Assembly: GCA_007135295.1 (NCBI GenBank)
Contig: SLJD01000251.1
Location: 1 to 5,881, forward strand
DNA: 5,881 bases
Reading direction: 5' to 3'
DNA from: Phycisphaerales bacterium
GTDB taxonomy: Bacteria; Planctomycetota; Phycisphaerae; Phycisphaerales; SM1A02
Shown here: positions 1-5,877 of the stretch, in pieces
Layout of the letters: every line of letters starts with the position of its first letter
Numbering within the stretch: position 1 is the first letter of the stretch
The notes under the pieces: generated by a model
The model's input: only the letters and a program-made list of their open reading frames with translations
Databases searched by the model: none
What the model was told of the DNA's origin: nothing
Made by a program: the position numbers and the translations under genes

Positions 1-258
1 GGGTATGACGGCGACCTGCTCCACGGCGGGCGGGTGGCGCAGTGTCCGAATTGCGGGTGTGACTTTCGGCTGCGTCCGGCGCGGAGTTACGCGGAGATGG
101 AAGGCCTGCTCGGCCAGCCGGCTGAAATCGAGCCGCCCGCGGTGATGGCGTTCGATGCGCAGCAGCGATTCCTGCGGCGGTGGATCCTGTTCCTCTTCTT
201 CTCGATCGTGATCGTCCTTGCGGCAGGGTATCTCGTCGCGGCTTCGTTCCCGCCGTAA
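1..258 (+). CDS. Zinc-ribbon, C-terminally membrane-anchored protein (5' end missing)
   Basis: The frame is open from the first base, giving 85 visible residues up to a TAA. The visible part begins GYDGDLL, followed by a CPNC knuckle (residues 15-18). In small planctomycete zinc-ribbon proteins the usual pattern is CxxC-GYD-x(n)-CPxCG, so the window probably opens just after the first Cys pair, and the true start lies a few codons upstream. After the ribbon comes a polar linker, then RRW and a strongly hydrophobic segment (about residues 61-82) ending four residues or so before the C-terminus, as in a tail anchor. A GTG at 34 could be read as a start, but it has no Shine-Dalgarno sequence and would remove half of the ribbon. 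The ribbon would face the cytoplasm. The function is unknown: structural zinc binding or protein contact is the most that can be inferred. Confidence 0.7.
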   Translation, partial: GYDGDLLHGGRVAQCPNCGCDFRLRPARSYAEMEGLLGQPAEIEPPAVMAFDAQQRFLRRWILFLFFSIVIVLAAGYLVAASFPP

Positions 259-273
259 CGCGCGCCTCGCGCG
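259..273 (+). terminator. GC hairpin immediately after the stop codon
   Basis: Six bases CGCGCG, a three-base CCT loop, and CGCGCG again form a perfect stem that starts at the first base after the TAA. No T-tract follows (the next bases are AACGATC), so this is not a canonical intrinsic terminator. It may be a 3'-end stabilising or weak terminating hairpin, or chance in GC-rich DNA. Confidence 0.25.
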
Positions 274-440
274 AACGATCAACTGAACGTGATCCGGTCG
301 GTGCCGATCGGGGGTGGCGGGCGGCCGACAGACGGCGCGCAAGTCGAGATGAGTCAATGGTACGATGCGATGCCCGCCGATCGCTTTGCGGTCGGTCGCT
401 CGATGTTGTGTCACTTTCCGCCGCTGGCCGTCGCTGGAAC

Positions 441-444
441 GGAG
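441..444 (+). promoter_or_regulatory. Ribosome binding site of the M20 dipeptidase
   Basis: GGAG sits 8 bases before the ATG at 453. It decides the start: the frame is open upstream to 180, but that extension is Arg-rich, overlaps the preceding gene and has no family resemblance. The rest of the 259-452 gap shows no convincing promoter. Confidence 0.65.
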
Positions 445-452
445 CATGGACG

Positions 453-1871
453 ATGAGCTTTGACCCCAAGCCGGTTCTCGATCACGTGGATGCCGCTTTT
501 GACGCATCGGTGGAGCGTGTTTGCGAACTGCTCCGCATCCCGAGCATCAGCACGAATCCGCAATACGCTGACGAGACGCGCCGCTGCGCCGAGTGGCTGG
601 CCGAGCAGTTGCGCGGCATGGGATTCGAGGCGGATGCACGGCAGACGGCGGGGCATCCGATGGTCGTCGCGCACGACCACTCGGCGGGCGGCGGCGCGCC
701 GCGAATCCTGTATTACGGGCATTACGACGTGCAGCCGCCCGACCCGCTCGAACTCTGGGAGACCGGCCCGTTCGAGCCGACCATCGTCGACGGTCCGCAC
801 GGCAAGCGCGTCGTTGCTCGCGGGGCCGTCGATGATAAGGGCCAGCTCATGACGTTCATTGAGGCGATCCGCGCGTGGAAAGCGGTGCACGGCGAGTTGC
901 CGGTCAACGTCTCAATCATCCTTGAAGGTGAAGAAGAGTCCGGCAGCCCGAGTCTCGACCCGTTCCTCGAACAGCATCGCGACGAACTCGCCGCCGACGT
1001 CTGCATCGTCTGTGATACGGGGATGTGGGACATTCAGACGCCGGCGATCACGACGATGCTGCGCGGCCTCGTCTACACGGACATCACGCTGCACGGGCCG
1101 AGTCACGACCTGCACTCGGGGGCGTACGGCGGGGCGATCGTCAATCCGATCAACGCGCTGGCGCGGATCATCGGTGAATTGCACGACGCTACCGGCCGCG
1201 TGCGGATCCCGGGGTTCTACGACGATGTCATGGAGGTCACCGGCGAACAACGCGAGCAATGGCGGTCGCTCGGCTTCGATGAGCAGCAGTTCCTGCAGTC
1301 GGCCGGGCTGACCTCGCCACACGGTGAGCACGGCTATTCGACGCTCGAACGCATCTGGGCAAGGCCGACGTGCGACGTCAACGGCATCTGGGGCGGCTAC
1401 ATTGATGAAGGGGCCAAGACGGTCATCGCCAGCCGGGCGTCGGCCAAGGTCAGTTGCCGCCTCGTTGCAGATCAGAATCCGCAGGCGGTGTACGACGGGC
1501 TCGTCCGGTTCCTCCACGATCGAACGCCGCCCGGTTTTAAGTGGGAGATTCATCCGCACGGCATGAGTCCGGCGATCCGCGTGCCGACCGACTCGCCATA
1601 TCTCGAAGCGGCCCGGCAGGGACTCGGCGCGGTGTTCGATCGCGACCCGGTGCTTGTCGGCACGGGCGGGTCGATCCCGGTCGTCGGCTCGATCAAGCGG
1701 ATCCTCGGGTTCGATTCGCTGCTCGTCGGGTTCGGCCTCGATGACGACCGCATGCACTCGCCCAATGAGAAGTTCGAACTGCGGTGTCTGCACAACGGCA
1801 TTCGATCGCATGCGGCGATTCTTGCACAGCTTGCGGCGATGCCGACGGGTGGATCATCATCCTCGCGCTGA
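453..1871 (+). CDS. M20-family metallopeptidase (dipeptidase / CNDP-like)
   Basis: 472 residues, full length for the family. M20 enzymes are cytoplasmic di-zinc hydrolases that cleave dipeptides or related N-acyl amino acids. The expected ligands are visible: H90 and D92 in GHYDVQPP; bridging D127 in GAVDDKG; catalytic E161 and metal ligand E162 in EGEEESGS; D188 in CDTG; H435 in MHSPNE. The lid/dimerisation domain occupies roughly residues 195-370 and contains HDLHSG (H221), the conserved lid His that reaches the partner subunit's active site in carnosinase-type enzymes. TGGSIPVV (404-411) is the usual glycine loop before the last zinc ligand. There is no signal peptide. Family membership is very secure; the substrate is not determined, and carboxypeptidase or deacylase activity on other amides is possible. 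The C-terminus ends in a short Ser run (GGSSSSR). Its stop lies 10 bases from the stop of the convergent gene, so it is probably monocistronic. Confidence 0.95.
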   Translation: MSFDPKPVLDHVDAAFDASVERVCELLRIPSISTNPQYADETRRCAEWLAEQLRGMGFEADARQTAGHPMVVAHDHSAGGGAPRILYYGHYDVQPPDPLELWETGPFEPTIVDGPHGKRVVARGAVDDKGQLMTFIEAIRAWKAVHGELPVNVSIILEGEEESGSPSLDPFLEQHRDELAADVCIVCDTGMWDIQTPAITTMLRGLVYTDITLHGPSHDLHSGAYGGAIVNPINALARIIGELHDATGRVRIPGFYDDVMEVTGEQREQWRSLGFDEQQFLQSAGLTSPHGEHGYSTLERIWARPTCDVNGIWGGYIDEGAKTVIASRASAKVSCRLVADQNPQAVYDGLVRFLHDRTPPGFKWEIHPHGMSPAIRVPTDSPYLEAARQGLGAVFDRDPVLVGTGGSIPVVGSIKRILGFDSLLVGFGLDDDRMHSPNEKFELRCLHNGIRSHAAILAQLAAMPTGGSSSSR

Positions 1872-1888
1872 CGGCCGGTCATCACGCG
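1864..1888. terminator. Possible bidirectional hairpin between convergent genes
   Basis: TGAC (1869-1872) and GTCA (1878-1881) pair around a five-base loop, and outer CGCG arms (1864-1867, 1885-1888) can extend the stem across a small internal loop. It includes the plus-strand TGA and the complement of the minus-strand TGA. There is no T-tract on either side, so a terminator role is only suggested by its position between two convergent stops. Confidence 0.25.
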
Positions 1889-2217
1889 GCTTGGGCGAGG
1901 GGAGGCTCGGTGGCGTCAGCGGCGACTTCGGCGGTCGCAGCGGCCGCCTCGTCATCATCGAGGACCTCCACGCCGGTGAGTTGATCGTCGGGCACCTTCA
2001 TCCGGCGGCGGCGCATGTTGCGCTTGGCGGAGTCGCTCTCTTCGCGCATCGCCTGGAGCTGGCGGTTGTGCTCGCGTCGGATGCGGTGCGCTTCAATGCG
2101 CAGATTGTGGATGTCCAGCCCGTACTGAAGGTGCGCACCGATGGTCTTCAGGCACATCAGCACGGTCGAGCCAATGAGCAGCGAGATCACCAGCCATGTC
2201 AGTTCGGCGGGCAGCAT
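1882..2217 (-). CDS. Small membrane protein with charged coiled-coil-like tail, unknown function
   Basis: 111 residues. The N-terminus is one hydrophobic helix (about 4-24, with WLVISLLIGSTVLMCL), then a charged amphipathic stretch (about 36-68, rich in R, E, H, Q, N) that looks helical or coiled-coil. A basic cluster RRRRMK follows (69-74), then an acidic and Ala-rich tail (DDDE, then about 20 residues mostly A, E, D, T, P). The arrangement resembles single-span proteins with a cytoplasmic helical domain, but I recognise no named family. Coding is supported by the sensible helix-then-charged layout, against the Arg/Ser-rich plus-strand frame that overlaps it. There is no clear Shine-Dalgarno sequence before the ATG. 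It is convergent with the M20 gene and divergent from the downstream operon. The basic patch after the helix suggests the tail is cytoplasmic. Confidence 0.7.
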   Translation of the reverse strand: MLPAELTWLVISLLIGSTVLMCLKTIGAHLQYGLDIHNLRIEAHRIRREHNRQLQAMREESDSAKRNMRRRRMKVPDDQLTGVEVLDDDEAAAATAEVAADATEPPLAQAA

Positions 2218-2248
2218 GACAGGGCCATCGGTCTGGTGAGAAGCGGAC

Positions 2249-2280
2249 TTGACGGTGATCGGACGTTTGCCGCGTATTCT
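2249..2280 (+). promoter_or_regulatory. Weak candidate sigma70-type promoter for the rightward operon
   Basis: TTGACG (2249-2254) resembles a -35 box and TATTCT (2275-2280) a -10 box. The spacer is 20 bases, longer than the preferred 16-18, so this is tentative. If used, transcription would begin near 2287 and leave about 88 bases of leader containing the G-rich motif at 2298-2321. Confidence 0.25.
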
Positions 2281-2297
2281 TGAACAGTTGTGTCAAC

Positions 2298-2321
2298 GGG
2301 GCGGGTCGGGGAAGTGGCGGG
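2298..2321 (+). other. G-quadruplex-type motif in the divergent intergenic region
   Basis: Four runs of at least three G (2298-2301, 2303-2305, 2308-2311, 2319-2321) are separated by 1, 2 and 7 bases, which meets the common G3+N1-7 rule on the plus strand. It lies between the divergent starts at 2217 and 2375. Such motifs do arise by chance in GC-rich genomes. Confidence 0.35.
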
Positions 2322-2361
2322 CGTGCGAGGCCTGCTCGCCCGTCCGGCCGGGTTCGCCTGC

Positions 2362-2367
2362 TACACT
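2362..2367 (+). promoter_or_regulatory. -10-like box consistent with leaderless transcription
   Basis: TACACT fits TANNNT and ends 7 bases before the ATG at 2375, so a transcript from it would begin at or near the A of the start codon. No Shine-Dalgarno sequence precedes that ATG, which suits a leaderless start. No good -35 hexamer is seen at the expected distance, so support is limited. Confidence 0.35.
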
Positions 2368-2374
2368 TGTGGCT

Positions 2375-3709
2375 ATGAGATGGGATCTCGGGGCCATATT
2401 GAAGGTGCTCACGGGGCTGCTGAGCGTGGTGATGGTCACAGCCGCCCACGGTCAATCAGTCGATATCCGCGTGCAGCAGATCGGCGTCGGCGGAGCGTTC
2501 CGCACCGGTGAGATGACCGGCATGCAGGTTGAACTCAGCAGCCGCGTCGCCGAACCCACGCCGGCGTTCGTGCAGTGGGAAGTGACGAATCCGGATGGCG
2601 ACATCGCGGAGTACGGCCGGTCCGTGACGTTGACGCCGAATCTGCCGACAAACGTCTGGCTGTACGCCCCGCTGCTGCCCTCGCCGCACGTCGACGCGGG
2701 GACGGTCTGGACGGTGCGCGTGCTCGAACAGGACGACGAGGCGATCGGCCGGGAACTCGGCGTGTCACGGGTGAGCCCGAGCGACGTCTCGCACCGGCTT
2801 GTGCCGATCCGGCACGGGATGATCGGGGTGATCGGCACGTCGCAGCAGATGGGCCTCGGCGCGTACGACGTGCAGAACCGGTTGCTCGATTCGCCGAACG
2901 GTGCCCATGAATACACGCAGGTCGTGGCGGGCATCGCGCCGAACGATTTGCCCGACCGGTGGGAAGCGTTGCAGGGGTTCGAGGCGTTCGTCTGGGGCCC
3001 TGGCCGCGACGCCTCGCCGGCTGATTTGCGGGTGGATCCGGCAAACTCGCTCCGCGAATACATCCGCCGCGGCGGGCATCTGATTATCGCGTTGCCGGAA
3101 GTCGGCGACGACTGGTCGCTCGGCCGGGCGGATGCCAACGAATTATCAGATCTGCTTCCGGAGAACGCGCCGCGGCTCGACGAGGATGTTCCTGTCGCGG
3201 AACTGCTGCCGATCCTGAGCAAGTCGCGGGATGTTGGGGCTGACGACGATGACGTTCGAATGGCGATTCGCGTCTTTGCGGAAGCGGACGGCTCATTCGA
3301 TGCGATAAACAACGGCTATGAGCCGTTGCTCGCGCTGGCGGACGGACGGATCGTCGGCGTGCAAAGAATGTACGGCTTCGGGCGGATCACCCTGATCGGC
3401 GTGGATGTGGCGTCGCCGCGCCTCGCCGGCTTGCGGTATCGGCTGCCGCACGCCGATGTGCTGTGGAACCGCGTGCTTGGCCGGCGGGCTGATGCGCCGA
3501 CGGCGGTTGAGATTCGCGCGCTGGAAGATGATGAGCAGCTTTCCGCTGGCCGGATCAACAGCCGCCTGATCGAGATGCCGGAGATGATCCTCGGCCGGCT
3601 GGACATGCGGCGTCATGCGGGCATTGCGGTGATGCTCTCGCTGCTCGTCTTCACGGTGTACTGGCTTGTCGCGGGGCCGGGGGGGTTCTTTCTGCTGCGA
3701 CAGTTCTAG
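2375..3709 (+). CDS. Secreted, membrane-anchored Ig-like/GATase-like protein (N-terminal half of a probable split protein)
   Basis: 444 residues, ending at TAG. I chose the ATG at 2375 because it opens a good signal peptide (MRWD, hydrophobic 7-24, AHG-Q cleavage region near 26); the frame's earlier ATG at 2249 adds 42 residues that spoil it. Residues about 28-118 look like a beta-sandwich (alternating hydrophobics, VQWEVTNPDGD). Residues about 148-245 look like a class I glutamine-amidotransferase-like Rossmann domain: GVIG strand, ALQGFEAFVWGPG, then LREYIRRGGHLIIALP. The entire protein has no Cys, so it cannot be an active amidotransferase. GFGRITLIGVD (334-344) is a typical later strand. 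One membrane helix (about 414-433) follows, then GPGGFFLLRQF at the end. The bulk should be outside the cytoplasmic membrane. In related proteins, as I recall them, the chain continues into a second helix; here it stops. Probably the first gene of an operon with the ABC ATPase, as an accessory subunit (inference). Confidence 0.8.
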   Translation: MRWDLGAILKVLTGLLSVVMVTAAHGQSVDIRVQQIGVGGAFRTGEMTGMQVELSSRVAEPTPAFVQWEVTNPDGDIAEYGRSVTLTPNLPTNVWLYAPLLPSPHVDAGTVWTVRVLEQDDEAIGRELGVSRVSPSDVSHRLVPIRHGMIGVIGTSQQMGLGAYDVQNRLLDSPNGAHEYTQVVAGIAPNDLPDRWEALQGFEAFVWGPGRDASPADLRVDPANSLREYIRRGGHLIIALPEVGDDWSLGRADANELSDLLPENAPRLDEDVPVAELLPILSKSRDVGADDDDVRMAIRVFAEADGSFDAINNGYEPLLALADGRIVGVQRMYGFGRITLIGVDVASPRLAGLRYRLPHADVLWNRVLGRRADAPTAVEIRALEDDEQLSAGRINSRLIEMPEMILGRLDMRRHAGIAVMLSLLVFTVYWLVAGPGGFFLLRQF

Positions 3710-3712
3710 GTG
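3707..3712 (+). other. In-frame TAG directly followed by GTG, splitting two same-frame ORFs
   Basis: The stop (3707-3709) and the next codon GTG (3710-3712) are adjacent and in the same frame. Both sides read as membrane protein: a helix ending GPGGFFLLRQF before, and THHAWVAFALSALVFTV after. There is no Shine-Dalgarno sequence in the 20 bases upstream. Among the other visible stops in the window three are TAA and two are TGA; this is the only TAG. Confidence 0.75.
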
Positions 3713-4840
3713 ACACATCATGCGTGGGTCGCGTTCGCGCTGTCGGCCCTGGTGTTTACGGTAGTGGCGTGGAGCGGCGTAACCGTCATTCGCGACCAGG
3801 ACGTCTCCGTCCAGCACCTGTCGGTGCTCGATCACATCGCGCGTCGACCGGATGACCCGATGGCCCACGAGCCGCAATACCAGCGGGCATCGTCATACTT
3901 TTCGGTATACATGCCACGGTACGGCAATACGACGGTGTCGATCGACTCCCAGGTGGAAGGTCGCAATCTGCTTTCGGTCTGGCAGGCGCCGGGCGAGTCG
4001 CTGAACCGCTTTCCGAACGCGGACCGTTACCGCGTAGACAATCGGCTTCGGGCCGACACATTGACTATCCCGTCACGATCCACGACGACGAACCTGCACG
4101 GGCAGTGGCTCGGCGTGCTTGACGAGTCGTGGGGGTCGGTGCCGATCCACGTCGACCCGGATGATCCGGTCCGCGAAGTCGATACGGCCGGCCCCGGCGT
4201 GAGGCGGCTGGCGGGGACGATCGAGCACAACATGCCGGGCGATCTGCATGACGTGCAGATCTTCCTGATCAGCAGCAATCGCCGCACGCCGCCGATGTAC
4301 CAGATGCGTGACGGGCGGGAAGTGCCGTATATCAGCCGCACGCGATCCGGGCTCATGCTGAACAGCGCGTACGCCTGGGCTCCGGCGGAGGGGCGGACGC
4401 TCGAAAGCGGCCGGCGATACAACCTCGCCGACATCACCGACACGCGGGAAGACGCCCGGCTTGAACGGTTCATTGACGGCCAGTACCTTGAACCGCTGGC
4501 GCAGACGCGGCGGCTGCCGGGCATTCAGACGCGTGACCGCCGACGTATCCTTGAGATGCAGAGTTTCTATCACGCCCTGACGCCGCCGAACTACATCGGC
4601 GAGCAGTTCGATGATGACCAGGTCGTCGCCCAGCGTATGATGGGCCGCGAAATCGACCTGTCGGGATGGATGAATCGGCCGTGCGTCATCATCATCGGCT
4701 ATCTTGAAGATTCCGAGATTCCGGTGCCGGTCCACGTGGACGGCGAGGCGCAGTCAAGCGAGGGCCTGACCATGGTGCGATGGATTTATCCCTTGCCGGT
4801 CGAGCCGGAATCGATCGTGCCCGCAGATGAATCTGAGTAA
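3710..4840 (+). CDS. Membrane-anchored extracytoplasmic protein (C-terminal half of a probable split protein)
   Basis: 376 residues if it starts at the GTG abutting the preceding stop. The next in-frame ATG (residue 51) would delete the only membrane helix (about 6-23), so it is not preferred. After the helix the chain is a long polar domain with motifs such as HLSVLDHI and SSYFSVYMPRYG (61-72), a beta-rich middle (LAGTIEHNM, DVQIFLISSN) and a late VIIIGYLEDSEIPVPV segment. This should lie outside the membrane, with a short N-terminus inside. I recognise it only as the continuation of the family of the preceding gene, and I have no named function. It carries a single Cys (325). It could be translated by reinitiation at the TAG-GTG junction, or as the second part of an 821-residue protein if TAG is read through or is an error. 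A 45-base gap follows before the ABC ATPase, so the genes are probably co-transcribed. Confidence 0.75.
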   Translation: MTHHAWVAFALSALVFTVVAWSGVTVIRDQDVSVQHLSVLDHIARRPDDPMAHEPQYQRASSYFSVYMPRYGNTTVSIDSQVEGRNLLSVWQAPGESLNRFPNADRYRVDNRLRADTLTIPSRSTTTNLHGQWLGVLDESWGSVPIHVDPDDPVREVDTAGPGVRRLAGTIEHNMPGDLHDVQIFLISSNRRTPPMYQMRDGREVPYISRTRSGLMLNSAYAWAPAEGRTLESGRRYNLADITDTREDARLERFIDGQYLEPLAQTRRLPGIQTRDRRRILEMQSFYHALTPPNYIGEQFDDDQVVAQRMMGREIDLSGWMNRPCVIIIGYLEDSEIPVPVHVDGEAQSSEGLTMVRWIYPLPVEPESIVPADESE

Positions 4841-4873
4841 CCCGAAGGCAGCCGGCGATTACACCGCCGCGAC

Positions 4874-4877
4874 AGGA
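4874..4877 (+). promoter_or_regulatory. Ribosome binding site of the ABC ATPase
   Basis: AGGA lies 8 bases before the ATG at 4886. It favours this ATG over a second in-frame ATG at 4892, where the spacing would be 14. Confidence 0.6.
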
Positions 4878-4885
4878 ACGCCCAT

Positions 4886-5833
4886 ATGCCGATGATCGAA
4901 ACGATTAACCTGACGAAAAAATACGGGGAACTGACCGCGCTCGACAACCTGAACCTTTCAATCGGGGAAGGTGACTGCTACGGCTTCATCGGGCCGAACG
5001 GCGCGGGCAAGACGACCACGATCAAGATCCTCGCCACCCTGCTCAAGCCGACATGGGGCGAAGCGCGAATCGACGGCAAGGTGGTCGGCTATCAGAACCC
5101 GCAAATCCGGCCCGTCATCGGCTACGTGCCCGACTTCATGGGCGCGTACGAGGACATGGTCGTCAAGGAGTATCTCGAGTTCTTCGCTGCCTGCTACGAC
5201 ATTCACGGCAAGCAGCGGCGGCAGGTCGTCCAGGATGTTCTCGACCTCACGGATCTCAACTACAAGGCCAACGCGGAGGTCAACGGGCTGTCGCGCGGCA
5301 TGAAGCAGCGGCTGTCGATCGCCCGCGTGCTGCTGCACGATCCGAAGGTCATGCTGCTCGACGAGCCGGCCTCCGGCCTCGACCCCCGCGCCCGCATTGA
5401 GATCCGCGAACTGCTCAAGGAACTGCGGCGGATGGGCAAGACAATCCTCATCAGCTCGCACATCCTTCACGAGCTGTCCGAGCTGTGCAACACGGTGGGC
5501 ATAATCGAGCAGGGCCAGCTCGTCTTCTCAGGCAAGGTCAGCGAGATCATGGCCCGGGCGAGCATGGGGCAGGTCGTGCACATCGAGGTTGAAGACCGCA
5601 TCGAACAGGCCGCTGAACTGCTGCGAAGCGTGCCGGGCATCTCGCAGGTCGAGATCAGCGAGCATGAGGGCGTCGAGCGGCTCGACGTGCTGATCGACCC
5701 GGAGAGCGGGCTGACGATCTCGGAACTGCCCAACCGCCTGATCGCCCAGGGGTTCCGCATCAGCGGGTTTTACAAGGAACAGGTCAACCTCGAGACCGCG
5801 TTCATGCGGCTGACCAAGGGCCTCGTCGCGTAA
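4886..5833 (+). CDS. ABC-2 type transporter ATP-binding protein
   Basis: 315 residues. This is the cytoplasmic ATPase that powers an ABC-2 type exporter. All nucleotide-binding motifs are visible: Walker A GPNGAGKT (36-43), signature LSRGMKQR (135-142), Walker B VMLLDEP with D159 and catalytic E160, D-loop SGLD (163-166) and switch H192 in SSH. At the Q-loop, where Gln is usual, the sequence is GYVPDFMGAYED with Asp at residue 83. I recall MPDFFGVYDD-type loops as normal in a planctomycete/acidobacterial subfamily, so this probably marks a subfamily and not a defect. The region from about 228 to the end (VVHIEVEDRIEQAAELL, LDVLIDPES) resembles the C-terminal extension (DUF4162-like) of ABC-2 ATPases. 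No membrane helix is present, so a separate permease is needed and is probably the next gene. The substrate is unknown. It lies 45 bases after the accessory membrane ORFs in the same orientation. Confidence 0.95.
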   Translation: MPMIETINLTKKYGELTALDNLNLSIGEGDCYGFIGPNGAGKTTTIKILATLLKPTWGEARIDGKVVGYQNPQIRPVIGYVPDFMGAYEDMVVKEYLEFFAACYDIHGKQRRQVVQDVLDLTDLNYKANAEVNGLSRGMKQRLSIARVLLHDPKVMLLDEPASGLDPRARIEIRELLKELRRMGKTILISSHILHELSELCNTVGIIEQGQLVFSGKVSEIMARASMGQVVHIEVEDRIEQAAELLRSVPGISQVEISEHEGVERLDVLIDPESGLTISELPNRLIAQGFRISGFYKEQVNLETAFMRLTKGLVA

Positions 5834-5850
5834 CGGCCTCGCCTTCCCCT

Positions 5851-5873
5851 TTCGAACGACACAATTCGAACGA
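5851..5873 (+). repeat. Short direct repeat TTCGAACGA before the next gene
   Basis: TTCGAACGA occurs at 5851-5859 and 5865-5873 (14-base period). Because TTCGAA is itself palindromic, the two copies could also pair as a 6-bp stem with an 8-base loop. It lies in the 44-base gap between the ATPase stop and the ATG at 5878. It could be a regulator site, an attenuating hairpin or chance. Confidence 0.4.
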
Positions 5874-5877
5874 TCCA

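Noticed and set aside
358..373. Sigma54-like sequence TGGTACG before the M20 gene
   Set aside because: The GG and GC elements are out of the required spacing by one base and the -12 element is poor.
180..452. N-terminal extension of the M20 gene by 91 codons
   Set aside because: It overlaps the preceding gene, is Arg-rich, and bypasses the ATG at 453 that has a good GGAG site and begins at the usual family N-terminus.
446..463. A five-codon upstream ORF (MDDEL) overlapping the M20 start
   Set aside because: GGAG is only one base from this ATG, too close to serve it; such short overlaps are common by chance.
912..1811. A long open frame on the minus strand (299 codons) inside the M20 gene
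   Set aside because: It is antisense to a securely identified enzyme; its product is Arg/Asp-rich with no recognisable motifs, as expected from a GC-rich gene read backwards.
1654..2283. Plus-strand open frame of 209 codons crossing the end of the M20 gene and the small convergent gene
   Set aside because: It overlaps the M20 C-terminus in another frame and its start is Arg/Ser-rich shadow sequence; the minus-strand frame at 1882-2217 has a far more protein-like layout.
2291..2296. Minus-strand TTGACA as a complete promoter for the small gene
   Set aside because: The hexamer is perfect, but no -10-like sequence lies 16-18 bases downstream; the nearest candidates are at 10-14 bases and are poor.
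3679..3685. Run of seven G as the site of a frameshift explaining the split ORFs
   Set aside because: The protein is coherent in the same frame both before the run and after the TAG, so no frame change is needed; only the TAG itself interrupts the frame.
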